From positions 62,001 to 126,000 of the forward strand of contig CACJQM010000003.1 in the NCBI GenBank assembly GCA_902595555.1: a DNA stretch of 64,000 bases, in the 5' to 3' direction. The stretch comes from an uncultured Bacteroidota bacterium (GTDB lineage: Bacteria > Bacteroidota > Bacteroidia > Flavobacteriales > Flavobacteriaceae). Positions 39,633 through 49,496 of this stretch are shown one piece after another (the stretch's first letter is position 1; each line of letters begins with the position of its first letter). Made by a program: the position numbers and the translations under genes. The notes under the pieces were generated by a model, which was not told where the DNA came from, did no database searches, and saw only the letters and a program-made list of their open reading frames with translations.

Positions 39633-41452
39633 CTGGATTGATAGGTAAAAAAATTACGATTAATCAAGTCAATGACTTAAAAAAATCCATGAATCATAGA
39701 GGGCCTGATAATTTTGGAGAATATTATGACTCAAATAATATTCATGTTAATTTATGGCATTCAAGACTAAGTATTATTGATTTAAATACCAGTTCCAATC
39801 AACCATTTTTATCAGCTGATAAAAGATTTATAATTGTTTTTAATGGTGAAATATATAATTTCAAAGAAATAAAAGATAAATTACTTTTATTAGGATATAT
39901 TTTTGAAACTAGTTCAGACACTGAAGTGCTTTTAAATTCTTTTATTGAATGGAATGTAAAATGCTTAAAATATTTAGAAGGCATGTTTGCTTTTTCTATT
40001 TGGGATAATGATAAAAAAATTCTTTTTTCCGCAAGAGATAGATTTGGAGAAAAACCTTTTTATTATTCCTTCAAAAAGAACATTTTTTCTTTTGCATCTG
40101 AAATTAGAACACTACGAATTTTAAGAGATTATGATTTTGATTTAAATAAAAATGATTTAGCATCTTTCTTAAAATATCAAAACTTTACATTTGATAGTAG
40201 CATTGAAAAAAATATTAAAAGCCTATTACCAGGACACTATTTAATTTTAGATAAACATAAAGTTAAAGTCCATAATTATTGGGATGTAAAAAATTTTTTA
40301 GTAGAAAAAATTAATGGTAATTACACTACTTTAAAAAGTTTAAAATCAAAAATTATTGAATCTATCGATAAATCTTTAATTTCTGATGTACCATTGGGAG
40401 TGTTTTTATCAGGCGGAATAGATTCTTCCATAATAACCGCTGTTTCTTCCAAATATCTCAACAAAAAAATTTCAACATTTTCTGTATGTTTTGATGATTC
40501 TGATTTTGTTGATAGAAAGTATGCCAGATATGTTTCTGAAATTTATAAAACTAATCATAATGAAATATTTCTAGATTTAGAAGATTTACCAAGTATAATT
40601 AGTAAAGCTTTGGATTCTGTTGATAATCCAACTGCGGATGGAATAAATACATGGCTTGTTTCAAGAGCTGTAAAAAAAGCTGGTATAAGTGTTGCAATAT
40701 CTGGAATTGGAGCGGATGAAATTTTTGGAGGGTATACTACATTTGATAGATTATATCTATATAATTTAATACCTAAAATCTTTAAAAATCTTTCAAAAAG
40801 GTTACTTCTGAATTTAAACGGAGATATATCACCCTTTAAAAGGTTAATTAAATCAAAAAATATTCATGAAGCATATGGTATTAATAGAACTTTTTTTAAT
40901 GATTATTGGATTAAGAAATTGGTTGTAAATTTTGAAGCTAAAGATGCTTATGCAGATTTTTTAGATGCTAATAAAATAAATGATCAAAAATTTACGACCT
41001 TCGGGCAGACATCATACATGGAACTTGTGTGTTATATGTCAAATGTCTTATTAAAAGATGGTGATCAAATGAGTATGGCACATTCTTTAGAAGTACGTGC
41101 ACCTTTTTTAAATCACAAAGTCATAGAATCTATACAAAAAATTAATTATAATCAAAAATTCAAATTTGGTAAAAGTAAATTATTGCTTAGAAATATGTTT
41201 AAAGATGATTTTAACAATAAATTTTGGAACAGACCAAAACAAGGGTTTGTTATGCCATGGGATAAATGGATGAGAAATGAATTGAGACCTTTATGTGAAG
41301 ATTTATTTGAGAAGTCACTCAAGCAAAATTTATTTAGTAAATCTGGTTTATATGAACTAAGAAATGCTTTTTATAAAAGGAAGATTTCTTGGTCAAGGTA
41401 CTGGTTGGTTTTGAGTTTAACTAATTGGGTTGATAAAAATAATGTTATTTAA
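39620..41452 (+). CDS. asnB: Asparagine synthase (glutamine-hydrolysing) family amidotransferase
   Basis: 610-residue two-domain protein. The Ntn glutaminase domain starts with Cys2 (MCGIAGLIG) and shows HRGPDNFGE and FNGEIYN. The synthetase domain has the ATP-pyrophosphatase loop FLSGGIDSS at about 262-270, then ISGIGADEIFGGY and MAHSLEVRAPFL. In O-antigen and capsule loci such proteins (the WbpS group) are thought to amidate uronic acids, and two UDP-uronate pathways are encoded nearby. True asparagine synthesis is the alternative. Confidence 0.88.
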   Translation: MCGIAGLIGKKITINQVNDLKKSMNHRGPDNFGEYYDSNNIHVNLWHSRLSIIDLNTSSNQPFLSADKRFIIVFNGEIYNFKEIKDKLLLLGYIFETSSDTEVLLNSFIEWNVKCLKYLEGMFAFSIWDNDKKILFSARDRFGEKPFYYSFKKNIFSFASEIRTLRILRDYDFDLNKNDLASFLKYQNFTFDSSIEKNIKSLLPGHYLILDKHKVKVHNYWDVKNFLVEKINGNYTTLKSLKSKIIESIDKSLISDVPLGVFLSGGIDSSIITAVSSKYLNKKISTFSVCFDDSDFVDRKYARYVSEIYKTNHNEIFLDLEDLPSIISKALDSVDNPTADGINTWLVSRAVKKAGISVAISGIGADEIFGGYTTFDRLYLYNLIPKIFKNLSKRLLLNLNGDISPFKRLIKSKNIHEAYGINRTFFNDYWIKKLVVNFEAKDAYADFLDANKINDQKFTTFGQTSYMELVCYMSNVLLKDGDQMSMAHSLEVRAPFLNHKVIESIQKINYNQKFKFGKSKLLLRNMFKDDFNNKFWNRPKQGFVMPWDKWMRNELRPLCEDLFEKSLKQNLFSKSGLYELRNAFYKRKISWSRYWLVLSLTNWVDKNNVI

Positions 41453-42577
41453 ATGAACTTAATTATTGATGCAACAAACATAAAATCTGGTGGTGGATTA
41501 ACGCATTTAAAGGAAATATTGTCTTTTGATTTTGCTTTATCATCAGGATATAAAAAAGTTATAATTTTTGCCCCTGAAAAAACTTTAAAAAAATTACCAT
41601 CTAAACCATGGTTACAAAAAAACACTCACAAATGGATAAACCAGGGTTATTTATTTTTAATTATTTGGAAATTTTTCATTTTTAAAAGATATATAAACAA
41701 AAATGAAGGTTTAATTTTTATTCCCGGTACTGGCTACAGTCCAAAACCTTATGTTACGATGTGTAGAAATTTGTTACCACTTGAGTATTCTGAAATAAAT
41801 CGTTTTTTCTTTAGCAAAGAGTGGATTAGGTTAATTGTATTACGATTTTTTCATTTTTTTTCTTACAAAAAAGCTACAAGTGTAATATTCTTAAATAATT
41901 ATTGTAAAAAAGTTGTAGATAAGACTTTAAATGTTAAGAGTTTTTCAATTATTCCTCATGGAATCAATGATATTAAGTTTAATAAAAATATAGATCAAAA
42001 AAGCATAAAATATAATATTAGTAGACCACTAAAATTAATTTATATATCTACTGTTAATTTATATAAACATCAATGGCGAGTTGTTGAGGCGGTTGATGAA
42101 TTAAATAAAAATGGATTTTTTATTGATTTAACATTAATTGGAGATAATCAATATGATGCTCTTAATTTATTAAACAACAAGTTAAATGAACTAGGTAATC
42201 CTAAAAGAATAAAATATTTAGGACCAAAAAGACACGATGAATTACAAAAATTTTATTGTAATTCTGATGTCTTTATTTTTGCCTCTACATGTGAAACTTT
42301 TGGAATGGTAATACTAGAGGCTATGTCGTGTGGTTTACCGGTTCTTAGCTCAAAACAAAGCTCAATGCCATCTACTTTTAAAGATGTTCCACTATATTTT
42401 GATCCTTTTAAAATTGAATCTATCAAAAAAAGCATAAAGAAAATTTACAATAATCCTAAATTGTTGTTAGATATGTCTGAAAAGTCTTTTTCTTTTTCTA
42501 AGAATTTTTCTTGGAAAAATACATCAGAAAAAACATTTGTATATTTAGCATCAGTCTCAAAATTTATAAAAAATTAA
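41453..42577 (+). CDS. Family 4 glycosyltransferase
   Basis: 374-residue GT4 enzyme. The N-terminal LIIDATNIKSGGGLTHLKEI has the glycine-rich loop seen in many O-antigen GT4 enzymes, and IPHGIND is near 162. The second domain starts with LKLIYISTVNLYKHQWRVVE, with donor motif CETFGMVILEAMSCGLPVLS (about 281-300). It starts immediately after the AsnB-like stop codon and ends 8 bases before the FnlA-type dehydratase. It could transfer FucNAc or another sugar made nearby; this is not determinable. Confidence 0.87.
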   Translation: MNLIIDATNIKSGGGLTHLKEILSFDFALSSGYKKVIIFAPEKTLKKLPSKPWLQKNTHKWINQGYLFLIIWKFFIFKRYINKNEGLIFIPGTGYSPKPYVTMCRNLLPLEYSEINRFFFSKEWIRLIVLRFFHFFSYKKATSVIFLNNYCKKVVDKTLNVKSFSIIPHGINDIKFNKNIDQKSIKYNISRPLKLIYISTVNLYKHQWRVVEAVDELNKNGFFIDLTLIGDNQYDALNLLNNKLNELGNPKRIKYLGPKRHDELQKFYCNSDVFIFASTCETFGMVILEAMSCGLPVLSSKQSSMPSTFKDVPLYFDPFKIESIKKSIKKIYNNPKLLLDMSEKSFSFSKNFSWKNTSEKTFVYLASVSKFIKN

Positions 42578-42585
42578 AATATTTA

Positions 42586-43614
42586 ATGAAATTATTAATC
42601 ACAGGCGGAACGGGATCTTTCGGTAATGCAGTCTTAAATCGTTTTTTAAATACTGATCATTTTACTGAAATTAGAATTTTTTCTCGTGATGAAAAAAAAC
42701 AAGATGATTTACGAAAAAAAGTAAATAATAAAAAAGTTAAATTTTATATTGGTGATGTAAGAGATCGTGACAGTATAGTACCTGCGGTAAGTGGAGTTGA
42801 TTATATATTTCATGCAGCAGCACTTAAACAAGTACCATCTTGTGAATTTTTTCCCTTGGAAGCTGTTAAAACAAATGTGTTTGGAACTGAAAATGTTTTA
42901 ACTCTTTCTAAATTATTTGAAGTTAAAAAAGTAGTTGTTCTTAGTACAGACAAGGCGGCTTATCCCATCAACGCGATGGGAATGTCCAAGGCATTAATGG
43001 AAAAAGTAACTATTGCATTATCTCGTAATCTTGATGATGAAAAAACTATTTTTTGTGCCACCCGCTATGGAAATGTTATGGCTTCAAGAGGCTCTGTAAT
43101 TCCTCTTTTTATAAATCAAATTAAAGAAGGTAAACCAATAACCATTACGGACCCTAATATGACTAGATTTATGATGACATTGGATGATGCACTTGATTTG
43201 GTTATTTATGCATTTAAAAATGCTAATCAAGGGGATCTTTTTGTTCAGAAAGCTCCTTCATGCACAATTAATACTTTAGCAAAAGCATTGATAGATTTGT
43301 ATAAATCCAAAAGTGAAATTAAGATAATTGGGACAAGGCATGGTGAAAAAGTTTATGAAACTCTAGTTAATAGAGAAGATATGTTGAAAGCTGAAGATCT
43401 AGGTAATTATTTTAGAATACCCTCTGACAATAGAGATTTAAATTACGATCAGTTTTATTCCGAAGGAATGAAAGAAGTACAAAATTTAAATGAATATCAC
43501 TCTCATAACACCACGATACTTGGGATTGAAGGGATGAAAAAACTCCTTCTTAAACTACCAAAAATTAGAAAAGATATTTTGGGAGAGGAAGATGTATTAC
43601 AATATCCATATTAA
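42586..43614 (+). CDS. fnlA: UDP-GlcNAc 4,6-dehydratase/5-epimerase (FnlA/CapE type)
   Basis: First enzyme of UDP-L-FucNAc synthesis. ATG at 42586 was chosen because it directly precedes KLLITGGTGSFGNAVLNRF. An upstream in-frame extension to 42511 lies inside the previous gene. The family's modified active site is seen in STDKAAYPINAMGMSKALME (about 121-140), where Met replaces the usual Tyr, and in ARYGNVMASRGSVIPLF. 342 residues fits FnlA/CapE/WbjB. The next two genes encode the remaining pathway steps in order. Confidence 0.92.
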   Translation: MKLLITGGTGSFGNAVLNRFLNTDHFTEIRIFSRDEKKQDDLRKKVNNKKVKFYIGDVRDRDSIVPAVSGVDYIFHAAALKQVPSCEFFPLEAVKTNVFGTENVLTLSKLFEVKKVVVLSTDKAAYPINAMGMSKALMEKVTIALSRNLDDEKTIFCATRYGNVMASRGSVIPLFINQIKEGKPITITDPNMTRFMMTLDDALDLVIYAFKNANQGDLFVQKAPSCTINTLAKALIDLYKSKSEIKIIGTRHGEKVYETLVNREDMLKAEDLGNYFRIPSDNRDLNYDQFYSEGMKEVQNLNEYHSHNTTILGIEGMKKLLLKLPKIRKDILGEEDVLQYPY

Positions 43615-43617
43615 ATT

Positions 43618-44733
43618 ATGATAAATGTTGGAATAACTGGTGCTAATGGTTTTATTGGCTGGCATTTATGCAGACAGTTAAAACATAGAAATGACAAATA
43701 TAATTTAGTATTTTTTGATAGAGATTGGTTTAATGATAATAATAAATTAAATGATTTTGTTAAAAAATGTGACACAATCATTCATTTAGCAGGTTTAAAT
43801 CGTCACAGCGAAGAAAATTTAATTTATGATACAAATATTGATATAGCAAATAAATTAATTAACTCATTAGAACAAACGAATTTTGATGGTCAAATTATTT
43901 TTTCCTCATCCATTCACGAAGAAAATGATAATATTTTTGGAAAATCAAAAAAAAAAGCTAGGTTATTATTTTCAAATTGGGCAAAAAGTTCACAAGGAAA
44001 GTTTAATGGATTAATTATTCCAAATGTTTTTGGTCCATTTGGTAAACCATTTTATAATTCTGTAATTTCCACCTTTTGTTATCAATTGATTAATAAAGAA
44101 ACTCCAAAAATTGATATTGATGCCAAACTTAATCTTATTTATATTGATGATTTAATTGATTCAATAATTAACGTAATTAAAAATAAATCCAATTACAACC
44201 AAATTATTCATCATAAATATGAATATAAAGTTTCCCAAATACTTAAAATCTTGAAAAAATTTAAATTAACTTATTTAAAAAATGGTACAATTCCTAAATT
44301 TACAAATGATATTGATTTTAACTTATTTAATACATTTCGTTCATATATTAATTTAAAAACCTTTTTCCCTGTTAGATATAAAAATAATATTGATGAAAGA
44401 GGTCATTTTGTTGAGATAATTAAGTTAAAATCTGGCGGTCAGATTTCATTTTCTTATACAAAACCTAATGTCGTTAGAGGCAATCACTATCATACAAGAA
44501 AAATTGAAAGATTTTCAGTTATTAAAGGCGAGGCCTTAATTCGCCTTAGAAAAGTTGAAACTAATGAAATATTAGATTATAATCTTTCTGGAAAAGACCC
44601 AAGCTATGTGGATATGCCTATCTGGTATACACACAATATCAAGAATATTGGTGATGATGAATTGTACACAGTATTTTGGATTAATGAGTTTTATGACCCA
44701 AAAAATCCTGATACTTATTTTGAAAATGTATAA
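43618..44733 (+). CDS. fnlB: Bifunctional UDP-sugar epimerase/reductase (FnlB/CapF type)
   Basis: Second step of the UDP-L-FucNAc route. The 371-residue protein has an N-terminal SDR domain (VGITGANGFIGWHLCRQLK, HLAGLNRHSEEN, FGPFGKPFYNS). It also has a C-terminal cupin (about 250-371) with metal-binding residues in VRGNHYHTRKIERFSVIKGE and HNIKNIGDDE, exactly the CapF arrangement. It sits 3 bases after the dehydratase and 10 bases before the 2-epimerase. Confidence 0.93.
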   Translation: MINVGITGANGFIGWHLCRQLKHRNDKYNLVFFDRDWFNDNNKLNDFVKKCDTIIHLAGLNRHSEENLIYDTNIDIANKLINSLEQTNFDGQIIFSSSIHEENDNIFGKSKKKARLLFSNWAKSSQGKFNGLIIPNVFGPFGKPFYNSVISTFCYQLINKETPKIDIDAKLNLIYIDDLIDSIINVIKNKSNYNQIIHHKYEYKVSQILKILKKFKLTYLKNGTIPKFTNDIDFNLFNTFRSYINLKTFFPVRYKNNIDERGHFVEIIKLKSGGQISFSYTKPNVVRGNHYHTRKIERFSVIKGEALIRLRKVETNEILDYNLSGKDPSYVDMPIWYTHNIKNIGDDELYTVFWINEFYDPKNPDTYFENV

Positions 44734-44743
44734 AAATTAAAAA

Positions 44744-45880
44744 ATGGAAAAAAAGTTAAAAATAATGACTGTTGTAGGTACCAGACCTGAAATCATTCGT
44801 TTATCTAGTGTGATTTCTAGTTTAGACTCTGCTGAGTCAATAGAACATGTATTAGTTCATACTGGTCAAAATTATGACTATGAACTAAATCAAATATTTT
44901 TTGACGACTTAGAAATTCGTAAACCTAATTATTTTCTTAATTCAGCCGGAAAAACTGCAACTGAAACTATTGGAAATATTTTAATAAATATCGATCCCCT
45001 ATTAGAAGAAATTAAACCAGATGCTTTTTTAGTTTTAGGCGATACAAATAGCTGTTTATGTGCAATTCCTGCGAAGAAAAGACAAATACCAATTTTTCAT
45101 ATGGAAGCAGGCAATAGGTGTTTTGATCAAAGGGTTCCTGAAGAAACAAATAGAAAAATTGTAGATCATATTTCAGATATAAATTTAACATACAGTGATA
45201 TTGCACGTGAACATTTATTAAGAGAGGGAATTGAACCTGATCGTGTAATTAAAACTGGTTCCCCAATGTTTGAAGTTCTAAATAAATACAAGAATAAAAT
45301 TAATAATTCTAAAATTTTAAAAAATTTGAAATTAGAAAAAGAAAAGTATTTTTTAATTTCTGCACATAGAGAGGAAAATATTGAATCCTCAAATTTCTTC
45401 AGTTTGGTGGATAGTCTTAATGTTATTGCTGAAACTTATGGTTTACCAATTATTATTTCAACCCATCCTAGAACAAAAATTAAAATTGAAAAATCTAAAA
45501 TAAAATTTAACAAATTAATTAAAATGATCAAACCCATAGGTTTTATTGATTATAATAATTTGCAGCAGAATTCAAAAGCTGTTCTCTCCGACAGCGGAAC
45601 AATTTCTGAAGAATCCTCAATCTTAAATTTTCCTGCGTTGAATATTAGAGATGCTCATGAAAGACCAGAGGCAATGGAGGAGGCATCTGTTATGATGGTT
45701 GGTCTTTCAAAAGAAAGAATAATGCAAGCCTTAAAAATTATTTTTAAACAAAAAAGGGGTAAAGATCGTTCACTACTATTAGTAGATGACTATTCAAAAC
45801 CTAATGTTAGTAATAAGGTATTAAGAATTATAATATCATATAGAGATTATGTCAAAAAAAAAGTATGGAATAAATACTAA
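44744..45880 (+). CDS. fnlC: UDP-N-acetyl sugar 2-epimerase (FnlC/CapG type)
   Basis: Last step to UDP-L-FucNAc: C2 epimerisation of the UDP-L-PneNAc intermediate. The WecB-like 378-residue fold shows MTVVGTRPEIIRLSSVI at the N-terminus, GDTNSCLCAIPAKK, HMEAGNRCFDQRVPEETNRK (about 123-142), SAHREENIES and LSDSGTISEESSILNFP. The CFDQRVPEE form is typical of the FnlC/WbjD branch rather than WecB. It overlaps the next glycosyltransferase by 32 bases. Confidence 0.92.
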   Translation: MEKKLKIMTVVGTRPEIIRLSSVISSLDSAESIEHVLVHTGQNYDYELNQIFFDDLEIRKPNYFLNSAGKTATETIGNILINIDPLLEEIKPDAFLVLGDTNSCLCAIPAKKRQIPIFHMEAGNRCFDQRVPEETNRKIVDHISDINLTYSDIAREHLLREGIEPDRVIKTGSPMFEVLNKYKNKINNSKILKNLKLEKEKYFLISAHREENIESSNFFSLVDSLNVIAETYGLPIIISTHPRTKIKIEKSKIKFNKLIKMIKPIGFIDYNNLQQNSKAVLSDSGTISEESSILNFPALNIRDAHERPEAMEEASVMMVGLSKERIMQALKIIFKQKRGKDRSLLLVDDYSKPNVSNKVLRIIISYRDYVKKKVWNKY

Positions 45881-47072
45881 AAAAATTTTATTTTTTTCAC
45901 TTTTCAAAATTGAATCTTTAAAAGATCAAGGAATATACCCAGATTTGTTAGGAGAGTTCAGTAAAAAAGGTTACGAGCTTTATATTCTTTCACCCTCAGA
46001 AAGAGGTCAAAAAATAAAAAAAAAGTTTTCAAAAGTTGATAATGTTACAATAATACAAGTTAAGAGTCTAAAAACTCAAAAAACTAATAGATTTGAAAAA
46101 TTAGCTTCATCTCTTCTTCTTGAATTTTTGTTCATATGGACATACTACAGGAAATTATCGAATATAAAATTTGATTTGGTGCTTTTTCCTACTCCTACAA
46201 TTTTTGTCACTAATTTTTTAAAAATAATTAGACTAAATAAAACAGGTGTAAAATACTTGTTAATTAAGGATATATTTCCACAGAATGCAATTGATTTAAA
46301 TTTTATAAAACAAAAGTCAATACTTTCTAATTTTTTTGAAAATAAAGAAAAAAAACTCTACTCCAGTGTTGATTATATTGGATGTATGTCAAATGCAAAT
46401 CTTAAATATTTAAAGGATAAGAAATCTGTAGACACCCACAAGCTTGAAGTAAATCCTAACTCAATTGATATAAGCAAATATCCATTATTAAAGTGTAATG
46501 AATTTAGAAAAGCTCAAAAAATTTCATTGCATGATTTAGTTTTTGTTTATGGTGGAAATTTAGGCAAACCCCAAGGCATTAATAAGATTTTAAATTTTAT
46601 GAAATATATTGAATCAAAAAAATCAATTCATTTTATTATTTGTGGCCAAGGAACTGAATCAGATTTAATTAAGAAGTTTATAAAAAAACATAAAATCATT
46701 AAAACTCGATTATTTACTAATCTAAGTAAACAAGAATACTTACAAATCGTTAAAGAATCTAATATTGGTTTGGTATTTCTTCATAATTCATTTTCTATAC
46801 CTAATTACCCATCTAGAATACTTGATTATATGTATTACAAATTACCAGTATTGTCATGGACTGACAAGGCATCTGATGTTGGAGATATTTTCAAATTTAA
46901 CAATGCAGGTTTTTCCTTTAAATCAGAAAATAGCTTTGGAGAGATAAAATCATTAATTGATAAAATAGATTTTAATCAAATTAAAATTATGGGAGAAAAC
47001 TCACATAAAATATTAATAGATAATTTTCAATCTAAACATTCGTTTAGTTTGATAGAAAAAAAAATTAATTGA
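45849..47072 (+). CDS. WbuB-like glycosyltransferase (putative L-FucNAc transferase)
   Basis: 407-residue GT4 enzyme of the WbuB group. KILFFSLFKIESLKDQGIYP gives the N-terminal loop, LIKDIFPQNAIDL is near 139, MSNANLKYL follows, and VFVYGGNLGKPQGINKIL starts the second domain. The donor region is SIPNYPSRILDYMYYKLPVL (about 316-335). WbuB-type enzymes are typically encoded beside fnlABC and add L-FucNAc, which fits here. The ATG lies 32 bases inside fnlC; a start further in is possible. Confidence 0.85.
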   Translation: MSKKKYGINTKKILFFSLFKIESLKDQGIYPDLLGEFSKKGYELYILSPSERGQKIKKKFSKVDNVTIIQVKSLKTQKTNRFEKLASSLLLEFLFIWTYYRKLSNIKFDLVLFPTPTIFVTNFLKIIRLNKTGVKYLLIKDIFPQNAIDLNFIKQKSILSNFFENKEKKLYSSVDYIGCMSNANLKYLKDKKSVDTHKLEVNPNSIDISKYPLLKCNEFRKAQKISLHDLVFVYGGNLGKPQGINKILNFMKYIESKKSIHFIICGQGTESDLIKKFIKKHKIIKTRLFTNLSKQEYLQIVKESNIGLVFLHNSFSIPNYPSRILDYMYYKLPVLSWTDKASDVGDIFKFNNAGFSFKSENSFGEIKSLIDKIDFNQIKIMGENSHKILIDNFQSKHSFSLIEKKIN

Positions 47073-47704
47073 TGATTTGTTTAATTTTTTCTGACGTTCA
47101 TGGTAATCTTCCTGCTCTTGAAAGTGTTTTAAAGAAAGAAAAACATATTGATTTGTATATTAATTTAGGAGATGTTGTTAATTATGGTCCATGGAGTAAT
47201 GAATGTGTGGAACTAGTAGATAGTTTAAACTGTATAAATATTCTTGGGAATCATGAACAATATTTTATTGATGGAGTGTGTAATGTTAATAACAATATAG
47301 TCAAGGCTTTTTTTGATAAAAACTATGAACAATTTAATTTTGATTCAATAATTCATAAATACAATAAAGAAATTATTTTTAATAATTATCTTTTAACTCA
47401 TAATCTCGTTGGAAAAGAATATGTTTTTCATGACACCCAAGTTCAAATCAAACAAAATACCATGATTGGTCATTCTCATCAACAGTATATAAGATCAATA
47501 GATAATTATAGTTTAATTAACCCTGGAAGTGTTGGGCAAAACAGAACTAATATTGAATTTTCTAATTATTTAATATGGGACACCTATAAGGATAAATTCT
47601 ATAAAAAGAGATTAAAAGTAAATATTGATTTAATGGTAAAAGAATTTAAAATTAGAAAATACCCTGACTATTGTATCAATTACTATCTTAATAAAATAAA
47701 ATGA
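47069..47704 (+). CDS. Metallophosphoesterase (YfcE/MJ0936-like)
   Basis: 211-residue calcineurin-like phosphoesterase. Metal-binding motifs are present in order: FSDVHGNLPAL (about 7-17), LGDVVNYGP, ILGNHEQYF, and GHSHQQY with NPGSVGQNR towards the C-terminus. It overlaps the preceding glycosyltransferase and the following ATP-grasp gene by 4 bases each. A phosphatase here could act on a phosphorylated sugar or carrier intermediate, but the substrate is unknown. Such genes are not standard members of O-antigen operons. Confidence 0.87.
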   Translation: MMICLIFSDVHGNLPALESVLKKEKHIDLYINLGDVVNYGPWSNECVELVDSLNCINILGNHEQYFIDGVCNVNNNIVKAFFDKNYEQFNFDSIIHKYNKEIIFNNYLLTHNLVGKEYVFHDTQVQIKQNTMIGHSHQQYIRSIDNYSLINPGSVGQNRTNIEFSNYLIWDTYKDKFYKKRLKVNIDLMVKEFKIRKYPDYCINYYLNKIK

Positions 47705-48675
47705 GATATAATATAGCAGTTACAGGTACTGGAAGTTTAATAGGTCAAGCTATTATTAAGTGTATTATAAAATCAACTAGCAAAAATGTTTATAAAATAA
47801 TTGGTTTTGATTACTTCAAAGAAACCGTCGGCTCATTTTTATGTGATAAGAATATTATTTTAAGTGATATATATATTAATCCAGAATTAGAAAAAAAATG
47901 GCTTGATGAAATAGTTTTTCATTTAAATGATAATTCTATTGATATATTATTTGTAGGTATCGACTTTGAACTCAAATATTTTTCAAAACATAAAAAATAT
48001 TTTGAGGATAAAGCAAAATGTAAAATTGTAGTAAGTCCAGAAAAAGTTATAAATATTGGAAATGATAAGTACCTCACATATAAATTTTTAAAAGATAATA
48101 ATCTTTATTACCCCAAAACATTTTTACCACATGAAGTTGATTTAAAAAATATTGATTATCCAGTAATAATTAAACCGCGTGTTGGTGCAAGAAGTAGAGG
48201 AGTATATAAAGTTAATAATTTAGAAGAGCTAAATAACAAAATAATTAAAATTAAAAATCCAATTATTCAAGAATACATAGGTGATAATAAAAGTGAGTAT
48301 ACCTGTGGTGTAATTTGCTTTGATGGTGAGTTAAAGAAGGTTATTGTTTTAAAAAGATCTCTTAAAGATGGGAACACTTACATATCTGAACACAAAAAAA
48401 ATGCAGAAAAAATTATATATGATTATATAAAAAAAATTACAAATAAGTTAAAGCCCTATGGATCATGTAACTTACAATTAAGAATGGATAAGAATGGTAT
48501 TCCAAAATTATTTGAAATTAATCCAAGACATTCTGGCACCACCTATATCAGATCTCTTTTTGGTTATAATGAGGTAATATATATAATTAACTATCTAATA
48601 CATGGAAAAGAATGTAAATTCTCTTTAGTGGATGGAAAAGCATTAAGATATTTTGAAGAAAAACTCATAAAATGA
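47701..48675 (+). CDS. ATP-grasp ligase, carbamoyl-phosphate-synthase-like
   Basis: 324-residue ATP-grasp protein with an N-terminal pre-ATP-grasp Rossmann domain (AVTGTGSLIGQAIIK). The ATP-grasp core has IIKPRVGARSRGVYKVNN (about 157-174), IQEYIGDNKSEYTCGVICFD, and the metal site FEINPRHSGTTYIRSLFG (about 279-296). It would couple ATP hydrolysis to amide or carboxylate ligation. Lying between a phosphoesterase and sugar-modifying enzymes, it might attach an amino acid or acyl acid to an amino sugar or uronate; this is inference. Confidence 0.83.
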   Translation: MRYNIAVTGTGSLIGQAIIKCIIKSTSKNVYKIIGFDYFKETVGSFLCDKNIILSDIYINPELEKKWLDEIVFHLNDNSIDILFVGIDFELKYFSKHKKYFEDKAKCKIVVSPEKVINIGNDKYLTYKFLKDNNLYYPKTFLPHEVDLKNIDYPVIIKPRVGARSRGVYKVNNLEELNNKIIKIKNPIIQEYIGDNKSEYTCGVICFDGELKKVIVLKRSLKDGNTYISEHKKNAEKIIYDYIKKITNKLKPYGSCNLQLRMDKNGIPKLFEINPRHSGTTYIRSLFGYNEVIYIINYLIHGKECKFSLVDGKALRYFEEKLIK

Positions 48676-49496
48676 AAATTCTTATTACAGGTGTTAGCGG
48701 ATTTATAGGTAGTTCAATAGCCATTGAATTAAGTAAAAAATTTGATGTGTATGGAATTTCTAATCAAAAATCAACCAATAAAAATGAGTCTTATTTAGAT
48801 TTATTAGATTTAGATAGCTGTTGTAAATATTTTGATAAAAATAATTTTGATATAATTATACACTTAGCTTCAATTATGGCTAGTAAAAAAACAACTAATG
48901 ATTTTTCATTAATTGATAATAACCTTTTAATGACAAAAAACTTAATCCATTCATTAAGAAACAAAAAAAAGGGATATTTAATTAATTTTTCTAGCTCAGC
49001 AGTTTATCCCAATATCACTGGTAAATTTCACGAAGAAAGTAAAATTGATAGCTCTAAAAATTCCGATTGTCTTTATGGTTTGTCAAAATTTAATAATGAG
49101 ATATTATTTAATTATTTTTTAAAAAATCATAAAATTCTCAACTTAAGACTTGGATATGTTTATGGTGAAAATATGAATCAATCTAGAATTCATAAAGTGT
49201 TTGAAAATGAAATAAAGAAAAAAAATAAGATTACTATATGGGGAAATGGTGACAGGATGTTTCCTCAGCTAAGTATTGAATATTTAAGTAAAATATTGAT
49301 TGAGATAATTGATAATCAACTGGAAGGAACTTATAATTTAGCAGAAGAAAATATTTCATTAATGAATTTAGCAAAAAAGTACATTAAGTTATATGGAAAT
49401 AAAAAGAGTCAAATTTTATTTAATAATCAGTATAATAATAATAGTAAATTTGAAATGGATTCAGATAAATTAAATATTAAATTAAATAAAAAATGA
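48672..49496 (+). CDS. NAD-dependent epimerase/dehydratase (SDR)
   Basis: 274-residue extended SDR with a 4-base overlap on both sides. It has NAD motif ILITGVSGFIGSSIAIEL, HLASIMASKKT, FSSSAVYPN, active-site YGLSK (about 138-142), LRLGYVYGENM and IWGNGDRMFPQLSIEYL. It could reduce or epimerise the 4-keto sugar of the downstream dehydratase or another intermediate. At 274 residues it is on the short side for the family. Substrate unknown. Confidence 0.8.
   Translation: MKILITGVSGFIGSSIAIELSKKFDVYGISNQKSTNKNESYLDLLDLDSCCKYFDKNNFDIIIHLASIMASKKTTNDFSLIDNNLLMTKNLIHSLRNKKKGYLINFSSSAVYPNITGKFHEESKIDSSKNSDCLYGLSKFNNEILFNYFLKNHKILNLRLGYVYGENMNQSRIHKVFENEIKKKNKITIWGNGDRMFPQLSIEYLSKILIEIIDNQLEGTYNLAEENISLMNLAKKYIKLYGNKKSQILFNNQYNNNSKFEMDSDKLNIKLNKK

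Noticed and set aside
42511-42585. Upstream start for the FnlA-type dehydratase
   Set aside because: The added 25 residues lie inside the previous gene, and the conserved KLLITGGTG begins right after ATG 42586.
46765-46947. Small plus-strand ORF inside the WbuB-like gene
   Set aside because: It is an alternate frame of a well-supported glycosyltransferase, with no start signal or recognisable domain.
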